A stretch of 62,406 nt of DNA from Aneurinibacillus danicus (GCF_007991215.1 NZ_BJXX01000049.1:1-62406); one strand, 5' to 3'; shown: positions 20,203-30,876, counted from the first letter of the stretch. The notes: a model not told the origin generated them from the sequence alone. Program-made: numbers and translations.

Positions 20203-20207
20203 CAAAT

Positions 20208-20233
20208 AACCCCCTCGTAGGTGAGGGGGTTTA
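20208..20233 (+). terminator. terminator after frr
   Basis: Perfect stem AACCCCCTC / GAGGGGGTT with loop GTAGGT and a short T run. It excludes the very upstream GTG at 20221 as a sensible start for uppS. Confidence 0.85.
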
Positions 20234-20265
20234 TGATATATTTGATAGTACGGGGGAACGTACGT

Positions 20266-21042
20266 ATGCTTGATAAACTAACCAGGTGGATGCAAAAATC
20301 GGAAAATGATCCGCTGCTGAATGAATATGAATTGGATCTTGCTAATGTTCCAAGACACATTGCCATTATCATGGATGGAAACGGAAGATGGGCAAAGAGA
20401 CGAGCGCTACCGCGCGTGGCCGGACACCGTGCCGGCATGAAAACGGTAAAAGAGATTACGAAGGCGGCAGATGAAATCGGTGTAGAAGTATTGACCCTGT
20501 ATGCTTTTTCGACAGAGAACTGGAAGCGTCCTGCCGAAGAAGTAGAATATTTAATGCGTTTGCCTCAGGAATACCTGGCGACCGAATTAGAAGAGTTAAT
20601 CGAGCGTAACGTGCAGGTGCGTATGGTGGGCTATGAAGAAGATTTGCCCGATTATACGCTGAAAGCCGTGGTGGAAGCACGGGATAAGACCCGTGAGAAT
20701 ACCGGGTTAATCCTCAATTTTGCGCTGAATTACGGAAGCAGGGCGGAGATGATTAGCGCAGTTAAACAAATGGCGCAAGAAGTTAAAGACGGAACGCTTA
20801 CCATTGATCAAATTGATGAAGAGACGTTTAGCTCGCATTTGACTACCCGCGGACTGCCTGATCCCGATTTACTAATTCGCACGAGCGGCGAGCTTCGTCT
20901 AAGCAATTTTATGCTCTGGCAGCTGGCCTACAGCGAATTCTGGTTCAGTGAGGTGTACTGGCCGGACTTTTCCCGAAAACATTTCTACGAAGCAGTCAAA
21001 GCATATCAACAGCGGAACAGACGATACGGGGCGCTAACGTAA
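20266..21042 (+). CDS. uppS: isoprenyl transferase (undecaprenyl diphosphate synthase)
   Basis: 258 residues from the ATG at 20266, nine bases after GGGGG. Catalytic motif IIMDGNGRWAKRR with the key aspartate at about residue 33, ALNYGSRAEM, and DLLIRTSGELRLSNFMLWQ. Adds cis-isoprene units to farnesyl diphosphate to make the C55 carrier for peptidoglycan and teichoic acids. Followed by cdsA, dxr and rseP in the common Bacilli order. Confidence 0.95.
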   Translation: MLDKLTRWMQKSENDPLLNEYELDLANVPRHIAIIMDGNGRWAKRRALPRVAGHRAGMKTVKEITKAADEIGVEVLTLYAFSTENWKRPAEEVEYLMRLPQEYLATELEELIERNVQVRMVGYEEDLPDYTLKAVVEARDKTRENTGLILNFALNYGSRAEMISAVKQMAQEVKDGTLTIDQIDEETFSSHLTTRGLPDPDLLIRTSGELRLSNFMLWQLAYSEFWFSEVYWPDFSRKHFYEAVKAYQQRNRRYGALT

Positions 21043-21073
21043 TGGAAGGCGCGCCAGGTAAGAGGTGGAACGC

Positions 21074-21850
21074 TTGAAAACACGGGTAATTACAGGGGTA
21101 TTGGGGGGAGCCGGTTTTCTTCTTGTCGTCTATCAAGGAGGCATCTGGTTTACTGCCCTTGTTTTTTTTCTTGCTACGCTTGCTTATTATGAATTAATCC
21201 GAATGAATCATATCCGGTTAATGGATTGGCACGGGCTGACCGGCCTTGTTTTGCTTTGGCTTTTGCTCTTTCCTGACCTGGTGTGGAGCGGAAATACGCT
21301 GCGGGGCGATGTCATATTTTTATTTATTCTGCTGCTTTTGTTCATTACCGTAGCTTCGAAGAACCGGGTAGAATATCAGCATATCGCCTATCTTTTTTTT
21401 AGCGCGTTTTATCTTGGCATCGGGTTTCACTTTATGAACGAAACCCGAATGGCGAACGGCCTTGCCGTAATGCTCTCCATTTTGTTTGGTACGTGGGCAA
21501 CCGATACGGGAGCGTATTTTGTTGGGAAATATCGCGGCAGAACAAAATTATGGCCGTCTATCAGCCCAAATAAGACGATTGAAGGATCGCTGGGCGGTAT
21601 TATCTTGACAATGGTCACAATGCTTATATTTTCGCTGGTCACCGGGACCTTTACGATTCCGCATGCGCTGCTTATCGGGCTTGTTATCTCGGTAAGCGGA
21701 CAAATTGGAGACTTGATGGAGTCAGCCATCAAACGTACGTTAAACGTAAAAGATTCGGGGGCGATTTTGCCGGGACACGGGGGCATGCTTGACCGATTTG
21801 ACAGTTTAATCATTGTTTTTCCCGTTCTGCATTTGCTTCAATTGTTATAA
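21074..21850 (+). CDS. cdsA: phosphatidate cytidylyltransferase
   Basis: 258 residues from the TTG at 21074, five bases after AGAGGTGG; a GTG at 21065 lies inside that site. The protein starts MKTRVITGVLGG. About seven membrane spans; the C-terminal CDP-alcohol signature SVSGQIGDLMESAIKRTLNVKDSGAILPGHGGMLDRFDS is intact. Makes CDP-diacylglycerol for phospholipid synthesis. Confidence 0.93.
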   Translation: MKTRVITGVLGGAGFLLVVYQGGIWFTALVFFLATLAYYELIRMNHIRLMDWHGLTGLVLLWLLLFPDLVWSGNTLRGDVIFLFILLLLFITVASKNRVEYQHIAYLFFSAFYLGIGFHFMNETRMANGLAVMLSILFGTWATDTGAYFVGKYRGRTKLWPSISPNKTIEGSLGGIILTMVTMLIFSLVTGTFTIPHALLIGLVISVSGQIGDLMESAIKRTLNVKDSGAILPGHGGMLDRFDSLIIVFPVLHLLQLL

Positions 21851-21894
21851 AATGAGAAGAAAAGGCATAGGTTGACCGTCCTTTAGGAGGAAGT

Positions 21895-23034
21895 ATGAAA
21901 AAAATAGCCATTCTAGGCTCTACCGGATCAATAGGAACACAGGCGCTTGATATTGTGCGGCAGCATCCCGACCGATTTTCGGTCGTGTCGCTCGCAGCCG
22001 GAAGAAACATTCAATTGCTGGCCGAACAGGCTCGGGAGTTTCGGCCTCACCTCATTTCGGTACAGACAAAAGAGTTGGCCGAAAAAATAAAACATGAACT
22101 GCCCCCGCATACGAAAGTAATGTGGGGAGAAGAAGGGATATTCGCAACAGCGACCCATCCTGACACTGATTTTGTTATCTCGGCCATGGTGGGAAGTGCC
22201 GGGCTTGCACCGACGCTTGCGGCCATTGAAGCGGGAAAAACGATTGGCCTGGCTAATAAGGAAACACTCGTCACAGCGGGCCATATCGTAATGCGAAAAG
22301 CGAAAGAACATGACGTTTCCGTCATACCGATAGATAGCGAACACTCGGCTATTTACCAGTGCTTACAGGGGGAAGACAGAGCGGCTGTACGCCGAATCAT
22401 TCTGACTGCTTCAGGCGGCTCGTTCCGTGATTTAACACGGGAGCAGCTGGCAGACGTGACGGTAGAAGCAGCCCTTTCTCATCCGAATTGGAGTATGGGG
22501 GCTAAAATTACAATCGATTCGGCTACAATGATGAATAAAGGATTGGAAATCATTGAAGCTCATTGGTTGTTCGATTTGCCGTATGCCAAAATTGACACAA
22601 TTCTCCATAAGGAAAGCATCATCCACTCTATGGTGGAGTTTACGGACCGTGCGGTGATGGCTCAACTGGGAACACCGGACATGCGTATTCCGATTCAGTA
22701 TGCATTGAGTTATCCGGAGAGAGTGGAATTGGAAACTGAACCACTTGACCTGGTGAAGATTGCAAAGCTTCACTTTGCGGCGCCCGATTTTGAGCGTTAC
22801 CCGTGTCTTGCACTTGCGTATGAGGCGGGGCAAAAGGGGGGCACGATGCCTGCGGTGCTGAATGGGGCCAATGAAGTGGCGGTGGCGCGGTTCCTTCGCG
22901 GAGACATTCCATTTCTGGCGATTGAAGATACGATCGCATACACGATGGGGAAGCACCGGGTCGTTGTAGATCCAGGGCTTGAAGACATTTTGGAAGCGGA
23001 CCGGTGGGCGCGTCAAGTTGCAGAAGAGTATTAA
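21895..23034 (+). CDS. dxr: 1-deoxy-D-xylulose 5-phosphate reductoisomerase
   Basis: 379 residues. NADPH-binding [14 protein letters not shown] at 8-21, the metal-binding [11 protein letters not shown], and the substrate loop ASGGSFRD. Second enzyme of the MEP isoprenoid pathway, feeding uppS encoded two genes earlier. Strong AGGAGG six bases before ATG. Confidence 0.96.
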   Translation: MKKIAILGSTGSIGTQALDIVRQHPDRFSVVSLAAGRNIQLLAEQAREFRPHLISVQTKELAEKIKHELPPHTKVMWGEEGIFATATHPDTDFVISAMVGSAGLAPTLAAIEAGKTIGLANKETLVTAGHIVMRKAKEHDVSVIPIDSEHSAIYQCLQGEDRAAVRRIILTASGGSFRDLTREQLADVTVEAALSHPNWSMGAKITIDSATMMNKGLEIIEAHWLFDLPYAKIDTILHKESIIHSMVEFTDRAVMAQLGTPDMRIPIQYALSYPERVELETEPLDLVKIAKLHFAAPDFERYPCLALAYEAGQKGGTMPAVLNGANEVAVARFLRGDIPFLAIEDTIAYTMGKHRVVVDPGLEDILEADRWARQVAEEY

Positions 23035-23079
23035 CCGGCCTGATGAAAGGGCCAAACAATCAGGAAAGGTGGAACCCCG

Positions 23080-24339
23080 TTGGTAAAGGTTTTAGCCATT
23101 GTTCTTGTGTTTGGATTGTTAGTCTTTATCCATGAATTAGGGCATCTTTTGCTGGCCAAACGTGCCGGAATTTTATGCCGCGAATTTGCTATCGGCATGG
23201 GGCCGAAGCTGTTCTCTTTCGTCAAAGGGGAAACGCGTTATACGCTTCGTTTGCTGCCGATTGGAGGATTCGTCCGCATGGCAGGAGAGGACCCGGAAGT
23301 CATTGAGATACAGCGCGGGCAGGATGTGGGCCTTATCTTTGATGAAGACGGCAAAGTGACGCGTATGATTTTAACGAACATTCGCAACCACCCGGAAGCG
23401 ACTGTCGTTACGGTAGAAGAGACGGATTTGGAACATAAGCTGTTTATTCGTGGCATCGAAGACGGCGAGGAAGTTCGTTACCCGGTCCACCCGCAGGCAA
23501 TGATGCTTCACCATAATCAAGAGACGCAGATTGCGCCGTATGATCGTCAGTTTGGCAGCAAGACGGTCGGACAGCGGGCCGCCGCTATCTTTGCGGGACC
23601 GCTCGCCAACTTTTTGCTTGCATTTGTGCTGCTGACAGTAATGGGGCTGGCGTACGGTGTGCCATCTGACAAGCCGGTTATCGGGCAGATTATTCCAAAC
23701 CAGGCAGCGGCCAAAGCCGGTCTACAGCAGGGAGATAAGGTGTTATCCATTAACGGTAAGCAGATGGACACCTGGAAAGATATTGTACAGGTAGTGAGTA
23801 CGTCGCCGGGCAAGGAGCTGATGTTTATTATCGAGAGAGGCGGTGAACAATTCTCTCTCCCGGTAGTTCCTGCAAAAGAAGTGCAGAAGCAGGGGGACAA
23901 AGAAGTCCAGATCGGCAAAATCGGCGTCTACTCGCCGACATCTAAATCATTCGTCGGAGCTGCTCAGTATGGCGCGGTCACTACGTATGAGTTCTCAAAA
24001 CTGATATATGAAATGCTGGGTAAACTGTTTACTGGCCAAGTCCCTGTGCAGGAACTGTCGGGACCGGTCGGCATCTTTAACTATACGTATAAAGCTGCGG
24101 AAAACGGCCTGGTTGTACTCATTCAGTGGGCGGCGGCGTTGAGCGTGAACCTGGGAATTATGAACCTGCTTCCGCTGCCGGCGCTCGACGGGGGACGTCT
24201 GGTCTTTATCGGCCTTGAAGCATTGCGTGGTCGCCCGATTGATCCGCAGAAAGAAGGCATGGTGCATTTCCTTGGCTTTGCGTTCTTGATGGTATTAATT
24301 CTGGTCGTAACCTGGAACGACATTCAGCGTTTTTTCTAA
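23080..24339 (+). CDS. rseP: site-2 intramembrane zinc metalloprotease RseP/RasP
   Basis: 419 residues from a TTG start (AAAGGTGG upstream). Zinc motif HELGH at 18-22 inside the first membrane helix, a PDZ domain at about 190-270 (GQIIPNQAAAKAGLQQGDKVLSING), and the third-helix motif NLLPLPALDGG near 363-373. In Bacillus the homologue RasP degrades anti-sigma factors and signal-peptide remnants. Confidence 0.94.
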   Translation: MVKVLAIVLVFGLLVFIHELGHLLLAKRAGILCREFAIGMGPKLFSFVKGETRYTLRLLPIGGFVRMAGEDPEVIEIQRGQDVGLIFDEDGKVTRMILTNIRNHPEATVVTVEETDLEHKLFIRGIEDGEEVRYPVHPQAMMLHHNQETQIAPYDRQFGSKTVGQRAAAIFAGPLANFLLAFVLLTVMGLAYGVPSDKPVIGQIIPNQAAAKAGLQQGDKVLSINGKQMDTWKDIVQVVSTSPGKELMFIIERGGEQFSLPVVPAKEVQKQGDKEVQIGKIGVYSPTSKSFVGAAQYGAVTTYEFSKLIYEMLGKLFTGQVPVQELSGPVGIFNYTYKAAENGLVVLIQWAAALSVNLGIMNLLPLPALDGGRLVFIGLEALRGRPIDPQKEGMVHFLGFAFLMVLILVVTWNDIQRFF

Positions 24340-24375
24340 AAAATCACATGTAGCACTTTGATATTTTGCGTGGTG

Positions 24376-24455
24376 CGGGAAAAAGGATAAAGAAGGAGAA
24401 GAAAAGGAAGGTGTTGTGTTTTCTTACTTTTCTCTTTCTCTCCTTCTTTTTTCCG
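24376..24455 (+). repeat. long purine/pyrimidine hairpin between rseP and proS
   Basis: A purine-rich arm (24376-24410) faces a pyrimidine-rich arm (24421-24455); GAAGGAGA on the left pairs with TCTCCTTC on the right and pairing continues outwards through GGAAAAA. A 22-base part of the right arm is identical to the right arm at 15957-15984. A TATAAT at 24474-24479 follows, without a convincing -35 box. No T-box motif was found before proS. Confidence 0.6.
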
Positions 24456-24504
24456 TCCATGAAAGTATATAGATATAATAAGCATATACAGGAGGTACAG
24501 TGTT

Positions 24505-26214
24505 GTGAAACAGTCCAAGCTATTTCTGCCTACATTGCGGGAGGTGCCTGCGGAAGCGGAGATTGTAAGTCACCAGCTTATGGTACGGGCTGGCTTAATG
24601 CGCCAATTGGTATCCGGCGTTTATACATATTTACCGTTGGGCTACCGTGTTCTGCGCAAAGTACAGCAAATTGTGCGGGAGGAAATGGATCGCGCCGGCG
24701 CCCAGGAGATTTCCATGCCGGCCATTCAACCGGCGGAACTATGGCAGGAGACGGGTCGTTGGGATGCATACGGTCCCGAATTAATGCGTCTGAAAGATCG
24801 CCACAATCGTGATTTCGTGCTTGGGCCGACACACGAAGAAGTTGTCACCGGTCTCGTGCGTGATAACTTGAACACCTACAAAAAACTACCGATTAATTTA
24901 TATCAAATTCAAACAAAATACCGTGATGAAGTACGTCCGCGCTTTGGAGTCATTCGTTCACGTGAATTTATCATGAAAGACGCCTATAGCTTTGATACGA
25001 CCCGTGAAGGTCTGGACAAAAGCTATCAGGACATGTACGACGCTTATACCCGCATTTTTACAAGGGCAGGTCTGACATTCCGTGCGGTCGAAGCGGATGC
25101 CGGCGCGATCGGCGGTAAAGGCACGCACGAATTCATGGCGTTGTCTGAGATTGGTGAAGATACGATTGCCTATTGTACATCCTGCGACTATGCGGCGAAT
25201 CTCGAAAAAGCGGAAGTCGTCTATAAGTCTGCAGAAAAGCGCACCGCATCTCAGGCTGAGATGGAAAAAGTGGCAACACCTGATGTAAAAACAATTGAAC
25301 AATTGATGAACCATTTTGATATGGAAGCCCGCCAGTTTATCAAAGCGCTTGTATTTAAAGCGGATGAGCGCTTTGTCGTGGCGCTTGTGCGTGGGGACCA
25401 CGAGCTTAATGACGTAAAACTGAAAAATATCGTGGATGCGAATGTGCTGACCATGGCAACGGAAGAAGAGTTGAACAAGCTCGGAATTCCGCTTGGCTTT
25501 GTCGGTCCGTTCAATTTGCCGGAAGACATTGAAGTTTATGCTGATTTCGCCATCCAAGATATGAACGGAGCGGTGGCTGGAGCAAATGAGAAAGACTATC
25601 ATTATAAAAACGTTGTGCCGGGTCGCGATTTTACCGTCAAAACATATACTGACCTGCGCAATATTATCGAAGGAGACGAATGTCCGCGCTGTGGCGGCCA
25701 TATCGCATTTGCGCGAGGAATTGAAGTGGGACACGTCTTCAAACTCGGTACGCGCTATAGCGAAAAGATGGGTGCCAAGTTCCTCGACGAGAACGGAAAA
25801 GAGCAGCCGATGATTATGGGCTGCTACGGCATCGGTATTTCGCGTACGGTGGCTGCCTGTGTCGAGCAGAACAATGACGAGAACGGAATCATCTGGCCGT
25901 GGTCGCTGGCGCCATACCAGATACACGTTGTGCCAGTGAATGTGAAGAACGAAGAACAAAAACAACTGGCTGATTCAATCTATGAGCAGCTTCAAAAAGA
26001 AGGGTACGAAGTACTGCTTGATGACCGTCCGGAGCGTGCCGGCGTGAAATTCAAAGATGCAGACCTCATTGGCCTGCCCATTCGCGTTACTGTCGGCGGC
26101 AAAGCAGGCGAAGGTCTTGTTGAGTGTAAAGTCCGGAAAACGGGCGAAAGCAAAGACGTACATGTGGACGAGCTTTTGACTTATGTTAAAGAATTGGCCG
26201 CTTCTCTGCAATAA
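24505..26214 (+). CDS. proS: prolyl-tRNA synthetase (bacterial type)
   Basis: 569 residues, the long bacterial form. Class II core: motif 1 region near 60-80, motif 2 ([27 protein letters not shown]) near 133-159, the inserted editing (INS) domain at about 225-400, and motif 3 [14 protein letters not shown] near 442-455; a C-terminal anticodon-binding domain follows. Starts with GTG seven bases after AGGAGGT. Confidence 0.96.
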   Translation: MKQSKLFLPTLREVPAEAEIVSHQLMVRAGLMRQLVSGVYTYLPLGYRVLRKVQQIVREEMDRAGAQEISMPAIQPAELWQETGRWDAYGPELMRLKDRHNRDFVLGPTHEEVVTGLVRDNLNTYKKLPINLYQIQTKYRDEVRPRFGVIRSREFIMKDAYSFDTTREGLDKSYQDMYDAYTRIFTRAGLTFRAVEADAGAIGGKGTHEFMALSEIGEDTIAYCTSCDYAANLEKAEVVYKSAEKRTASQAEMEKVATPDVKTIEQLMNHFDMEARQFIKALVFKADERFVVALVRGDHELNDVKLKNIVDANVLTMATEEELNKLGIPLGFVGPFNLPEDIEVYADFAIQDMNGAVAGANEKDYHYKNVVPGRDFTVKTYTDLRNIIEGDECPRCGGHIAFARGIEVGHVFKLGTRYSEKMGAKFLDENGKEQPMIMGCYGIGISRTVAACVEQNNDENGIIWPWSLAPYQIHVVPVNVKNEEQKQLADSIYEQLQKEGYEVLLDDRPERAGVKFKDADLIGLPIRVTVGGKAGEGLVECKVRKTGESKDVHVDELLTYVKELAASLQ

Positions 26215-26257
26215 AAATAGATGCTAGGCAGGTAATAGAGTAATAGAGTGGGAAATC

Positions 26258-26363
26258 AGGAGGAAAGAAAGAAGAGAAGAGGATTCAGAGAAGAAAAAGG
26301 CGTTCGCCTTTTTTTCATTGAAATCATCCTTTCGTTCTCTTCTTTCTTTTCCTTCTTCTCCGC
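26258..26363 (+). repeat. long purine/pyrimidine hairpin with terminator tip, between proS and polC
   Basis: GGAAAGAAAGAAGAGAA in the left arm pairs with TTCTCTTCTTTC plus TTTTCC in the right arm with one bulge, enclosing the perfect terminator stem AAAAAGGCG / CGCCTTTTT (26294-26302 and 26305-26313). Same architecture as 15886-15984. Confidence 0.65.
26294..26316 (+). terminator. terminator after proS
   Basis: Stem AAAAAGGCG / CGCCTTTTT (or eight pairs with a GTTC loop) followed by extra T residues. Confidence 0.8.
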
Positions 26364-26396
26364 ATTATTTTTTTCGGGAGGAAGGTGCTTGTTTGT

Positions 26397-29300
26397 ATGG
26401 AAAACGACGCGGTGAAGCAAGAACGCTTCGGGCTTTTGCTTCAGCAATTGGCCATTCCGCCTGAGTTTGTCGAAAAATATTTTTCCGGCGGTCTTATTGA
26501 GAAAGTGGAAGTATACCGCCAGGAGAAACGCTGGCATTTCTTCCTGCAGCTTCCCGAACTGCTTCCGTTGAACATATACCAGGCTTTTTATGCCAAACTG
26601 GTACAGGCATTTCAAAACATCGCTGCGGTCGATTGCGACATGCGGTACGTTCGCCCTGTGTCGATGCCGGAATTCATAAAAGAATATTGGCCGTTGATTG
26701 TTGAAAGGGTCTCACCGCATATCAATTCGACATCTACGTATTTAAAAAAGGCGACTTATGAAGTTACGGACAATAAAATAAAATTGGGCGTGCTTGATAC
26801 ATTTGCCATTGAGAAAATGAAACAGCGTCAGGTAGACGAGTGGATCGTTCGTGCAATGAAACAGCTATGCGGGGAGTCGCTTCCGGTCACCTATCATGTA
26901 GCGCAAAACGAAGAAACCTACCAGCAGTTTGTTGAGCAGCGGGAAGAGGAAGATCGTAGCCGCGCGATGGAAGCGCTGCTGGAGAAGCAGAAAGAAAAGG
27001 AAAAAGTCGAAGCTAGCAAAGAAGCGGCAGCAGCGGTGGACGTGCTGCAAATCGGATACGACATCAAAGAACCGTCCATTTCTATTTGCGAGATTCAAGA
27101 AGAAATGGGCCGTACCTGCATCGAAGGACTGGTCTTTGGTGCGGAAATACGCGAACTACGCAGCGGCCGTACGCTGTGCACGTTCAACATTACCGATTAT
27201 ACGGATTCGTTGCAGGTGAAGATATTTGCCCGTGATAAAGACGATGTGCCGAAGCTTTCGGCAATTAAAAACGGCATCTGGCTCCGTGTGCGGGGCCCGA
27301 TTCAGGAAGACACATTCGCACGTGAACTGGTTATGATGGCGAAAGATTTAATTCAAATCAAACCATCGGCATCCCGGATGGACAATGCGGAAGAAAAGCG
27401 GGTTGAGTTCCACTGCCATACGAACATGAGCGCGATGGACGGCATCGCATCAGCTGAGCGCTTGATTAAACAGGCGGCCGAATGGGGACACAAAGCGATT
27501 GCCATCACTGACCATGCAGTTGCCCAGGCATTTCCCGAGGCATTTTCAGCTGCGAAAAAACACGGGATCAAAGTTTTGTACGGTATGGAAGCGAACGTCG
27601 TGCCTGACTCGGCCGTCATCGTTCATCAGCCGCAGGATCGACTGCTGGCTGACGATACGTACGTTATTTTTGACGTGGAGACAACCGGTTTGTCTGTCGT
27701 CAATAACACAATTATCGAGCTGGCCGGCGTCAAGATGAAGAACGGTGAAATCATCGGGCGCTATGAATCGTTCATCAACCCACATGAACCGATTCCGCTC
27801 AACATTCAACAGTTGACTAATATTACAGACGACATGGTTAAAGACGCGCCGGAGCTTGAACAGGTTATCCGCGAATTTGTCGACTTCGTCGGCGACGCGG
27901 TACTTGTAGCGCACAACGCCAAGTTCGATATGGGCTTTCTCCATGCAAGCTGCAAACAGGTCGGACTGCCGCTGATGGAGAACCCGTTCCTCGATACGCT
28001 CGAATTGGCCCGTTTTCTCTATCCGGGCATGCGTAACCACCGACTTAATACATTGGCGGGCAAGTTTAACGTTAGCCTGGAAAACCACCACCGGGCCGTT
28101 GACGACTCAGAAGCGACCGGCCATGTCTTTTTCTATATGTTAAAAGATGTGCTGGAGCGGGAGATTACCAATCTAAATGAGTTGAACAACCATGTCGGTC
28201 TGGATTTGCAGAATTCGCGTCCGTTTCACTGCAATATTTATGCTTTGAATGAGGTCGGCAAGAAAAACTTATACAAAATTATTTCTCTGTCCCATACGGA
28301 GTACTTATACAAGACGCCGCGTATTCCGCGGGCGCAGATTCAAAAACACCGGGAAGGCCTGTTGATTAGTTCCGGGTGCGAAAAGGGCGAGCTCTTCGAA
28401 ACAGTGCTCAATAAAAGTCCAGAAGAAGCGGAAGAGGTGGCCCGTTTCTATGATGTGCTGGAGATTCAGCCGATTGAGATTAATCGCCATCTCATTGAAA
28501 AGCAGCTTGTGCCAAACGAAGCCGCACTGATGGAGGCCAACCGCAAGATTGTCGAAATCGGTGAGAAGCTGAATATTCCGGTCATTGCGACAGGCAACGT
28601 ACATTATGTGCATCCGTACGAGAAGGATTACCGCACAATCCTCATCCATGGCATCACCGGCTTTAGTCCGCTTAAAGACCAATATAAGCCGGATGCCCAC
28701 TTCCGCACGACGGAGGAGATGCTTGAAGAGTTTAAATACTTGGGCGAGGAAAAAGCGAAAGAAGTCGTCGTAATAAATCCGAATATGCTTGCGGACCGGT
28801 TCGAAGAGCTTGAAATTATTCCGAAAGATTTGTATACGCCGAAAATTGAAGGCGCGGACGAAGAAATTCGTTCGATGAGCTACAACAAAGCGAAAGAATT
28901 GTATGGAGAACCGCTTCCGGAAATTGTTGAGAAGCGTCTGGAGAAAGAATTAAACAGCATCATTACACACGGTTTTGCGGTTATTTATCTGATTTCACAC
29001 AAGCTGGTAAAGAAATCAATCGATGACGGTTATCTGGTCGGGAGCCGGGGCTCGGTCGGTTCATCGTTCGTTGCCACGATGACAGAGATTACTGAGGTGA
29101 ATCCGCTGCCGCCGCATTACCGCTGTCCGAAATGCAAACACAGTGAATGGTTTACGAAAGGGGAATACGGGTCCGGATTCGACCTGCCTCCGAAAGACTG
29201 TCCGACCTGCAACATTCCGATGACGGGCGATGGGCATGATATCCCCTTCGAAACATTCCTTGGCTTCAAAGGGGACAAGGTTCCCGACATCGATCTGAAC

Positions 29301-30704
29301 TTCTCCGGGGAGTACCAGCCGCACGCACATAACTATACGAAAGTGCTGTTCGGAGAAGATTATGTTTACCGTGCCGGTACCATCGGTACGGTGGCAGAGA
29401 AAACGGCTTATGGTTTCGTTCGCAAGTACGCCGAAGAAAAAGGAAAAGTTTGGCGCAGTGCGGAAATGAGCCGCCTCGCCGCCGGATGTTCAGGCGTTAA
29501 GCGAACGACGGGGCAGCATCCGGGTGGCATTATCGTTGTGCCTGATTATATGGAAATTTATGATTTCTGCCCCATTCAGTATCCCGCGGACGATAAGGAA
29601 GCGGAATGGCGCACGACTCATTATGATTTCCATTCCATTCATGACAATTTGCTGAAGCTTGATATTCTGGGGCACGACGATCCGACGGTCATTCGGATGC
29701 TGCAGGATTTGACCGGGATCGATCCGAAGAAGATCCCGGTTGGCGACCCGGAAGTCATGAAGATTTTTAGCGGTACAGAGGTGCTGGGTGTAACGCCGGA
29801 ACAGATTGACAGTAATGTTGGAACGCTTGGCGTACCGGAGTTTGGTACAAAATTCGTTCGTCAGATGCTTGAGGATACCCGTCCGTCCACTTTTGCCGAG
29901 CTGGTTCAGATTTCCGGGCTTTCACACGGTACGGACGTGTGGCTGAACAATGCGCAGGAACTCGTGCGCAACGGCACATGCGAGTTAAAAGACGTAATTG
30001 GTTGCCGCGATGACATCATGGTCTATCTGATGCACAAAGGGCTTGAACCGTCTTTTGCATTTAAGATTATGGAGTCGGTGCGGAAAGGAAAAGGCCTCAC
30101 GCCCGAAATGGAAGAGGAAATGAAGAAAAACAACGTACCGGATTGGTATATCTGGTCGTGTAAGCAAATTAAGTATATGTTCCCGAAGGCGCACGCTACA
30201 GCCTACGTATTGATGGCCGTACGGATTGCGTACTTTAAGGTGTATTATCCGATCCATTTCTATGCTACCTACTTTACGGTGCGGGCGGACGACTTCGATG
30301 TGGAGCTTGCGGTACAGGGAGCGAGCGCGATTCGCGCCCGGATTAAAGAAATTGTAGAGAAAGGCAACGACGCGCAGCCGAAAGAAAAAGCGCTGCTTAC
30401 GGTGCTTGAGATGTGTCTTGAAATGTGCGAACGGGGCTTCCGATTCCAAAATGTCGATCTTTACCGCTCTGATGCTACACAGTTCGTTATCGACGGGAAC
30501 AGCCTTATTCCTCCGTTCAATGCAATGGCAGGGGTCGGTACGAGCGCCGCGCTCAACATTGTTAAAGCGCGTGAGGCAGGGGAATTCCTGTCCGTCGAAG
30601 ACCTGCAGCAGCGTGCGCGCTGTTCCCGTTCCGTAATCGAGCTTCTCCAGCAGCAGGGGTGTCTGAGCAGCCTGCCTGAGACGAACCAGCTATCGCTGTT
30701 TTAG
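26397..30704 (+). CDS. polC: DNA polymerase III alpha subunit, Gram-positive type PolC
   Basis: 1435 residues from the ATG at 26397, behind GGGAGGAAGG; an in-frame GTG at 26385 overlaps that site. Domain order: N-terminal region, OB fold (about 225-310), PHP domain opening FHCHTNMSAMDG near 337, an inserted DnaQ-like 3'-5' exonuclease (DVETTGL near 424), then the palm/fingers with PDIDLNFSGEY near 962 and a zinc-binding cysteine cluster CPKC...CPTC near 910-940. The replicative polymerase of low-GC Gram-positives. Confidence 0.97.
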   Translation: MENDAVKQERFGLLLQQLAIPPEFVEKYFSGGLIEKVEVYRQEKRWHFFLQLPELLPLNIYQAFYAKLVQAFQNIAAVDCDMRYVRPVSMPEFIKEYWPLIVERVSPHINSTSTYLKKATYEVTDNKIKLGVLDTFAIEKMKQRQVDEWIVRAMKQLCGESLPVTYHVAQNEETYQQFVEQREEEDRSRAMEALLEKQKEKEKVEASKEAAAAVDVLQIGYDIKEPSISICEIQEEMGRTCIEGLVFGAEIRELRSGRTLCTFNITDYTDSLQVKIFARDKDDVPKLSAIKNGIWLRVRGPIQEDTFARELVMMAKDLIQIKPSASRMDNAEEKRVEFHCHTNMSAMDGIASAERLIKQAAEWGHKAIAITDHAVAQAFPEAFSAAKKHGIKVLYGMEANVVPDSAVIVHQPQDRLLADDTYVIFDVETTGLSVVNNTIIELAGVKMKNGEIIGRYESFINPHEPIPLNIQQLTNITDDMVKDAPELEQVIREFVDFVGDAVLVAHNAKFDMGFLHASCKQVGLPLMENPFLDTLELARFLYPGMRNHRLNTLAGKFNVSLENHHRAVDDSEATGHVFFYMLKDVLEREITNLNELNNHVGLDLQNSRPFHCNIYALNEVGKKNLYKIISLSHTEYLYKTPRIPRAQIQKHREGLLISSGCEKGELFETVLNKSPEEAEEVARFYDVLEIQPIEINRHLIEKQLVPNEAALMEANRKIVEIGEKLNIPVIATGNVHYVHPYEKDYRTILIHGITGFSPLKDQYKPDAHFRTTEEMLEEFKYLGEEKAKEVVVINPNMLADRFEELEIIPKDLYTPKIEGADEEIRSMSYNKAKELYGEPLPEIVEKRLEKELNSIITHGFAVIYLISHKLVKKSIDDGYLVGSRGSVGSSFVATMTEITEVNPLPPHYRCPKCKHSEWFTKGEYGSGFDLPPKDCPTCNIPMTGDGHDIPFETFLGFKGDKVPDIDLNFSGEYQPHAHNYTKVLFGEDYVYRAGTIGTVAEKTAYGFVRKYAEEKGKVWRSAEMSRLAAGCSGVKRTTGQHPGGIIVVPDYMEIYDFCPIQYPADDKEAEWRTTHYDFHSIHDNLLKLDILGHDDPTVIRMLQDLTGIDPKKIPVGDPEVMKIFSGTEVLGVTPEQIDSNVGTLGVPEFGTKFVRQMLEDTRPSTFAELVQISGLSHGTDVWLNNAQELVRNGTCELKDVIGCRDDIMVYLMHKGLEPSFAFKIMESVRKGKGLTPEMEEEMKKNNVPDWYIWSCKQIKYMFPKAHATAYVLMAVRIAYFKVYYPIHFYATYFTVRADDFDVELAVQGASAIRARIKEIVEKGNDAQPKEKALLTVLEMCLEMCERGFRFQNVDLYRSDATQFVIDGNSLIPPFNAMAGVGTSAALNIVKAREAGEFLSVEDLQQRARCSRSVIELLQQQGCLSSLPETNQLSLF

Positions 30705-30779
30705 AGTCAGGAGAGATAAAGGATAGCAAGGAAGATTCTTACATCCGATTTACCGGGTTCATTCCAGTCTTGGCCGTTG

Positions 30780-30808
30780 TTGCCTCGGTTTCGTGATTAT
30801 GCTATAAT
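30780..30808 (+). promoter_or_regulatory. sigma-A promoter of the rimP-nusA operon
   Basis: TTGCCT at 30780-30785, 17-base spacer, TATAAT at 30803-30808 with an extended -10 TG at 30800-30801. The transcript would carry a leader of about 125 bases containing the hairpin at 30848-30871. Confidence 0.8.
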
Positions 30809-30847
30809 ACTTTTTGGTAATACTAAGTATACGTAATGCTATGACGC

Positions 30848-30876
30848 AAAGAGTGGGGAAACCCACTCTTTCCTTT
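30848..30876 (+). terminator. attenuator-like terminator in the rimP-nusA leader
   Basis: Perfect ten-base stem AAAGAGTGGG / CCCACTCTTT with a GAAA loop, then CCTTTT, an interrupted U tract. It lies between the promoter and the first gene, so it can act only on the operon itself. In B. subtilis the nusA operon is controlled by NusA-stimulated termination in its leader; a stem with a poor U tract is what that would need. Confidence 0.7.

Noticed and set aside
24340-24504. T-box riboswitch before proS
   Set aside because: No T-box sequence (TGGNACC-type) or specifier-loop architecture; only the purine/pyrimidine hairpin and a lone -10 box are present.
24958-25965. 335-codon open frame antisense to proS
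   Set aside because: Shadow of a conserved gene; no start signal and composition unlike a protein.
30092-30130. Other long hairpins inside coding regions
   Set aside because: Stems seen within polC and neighbouring genes are short and expected by chance in coding DNA.
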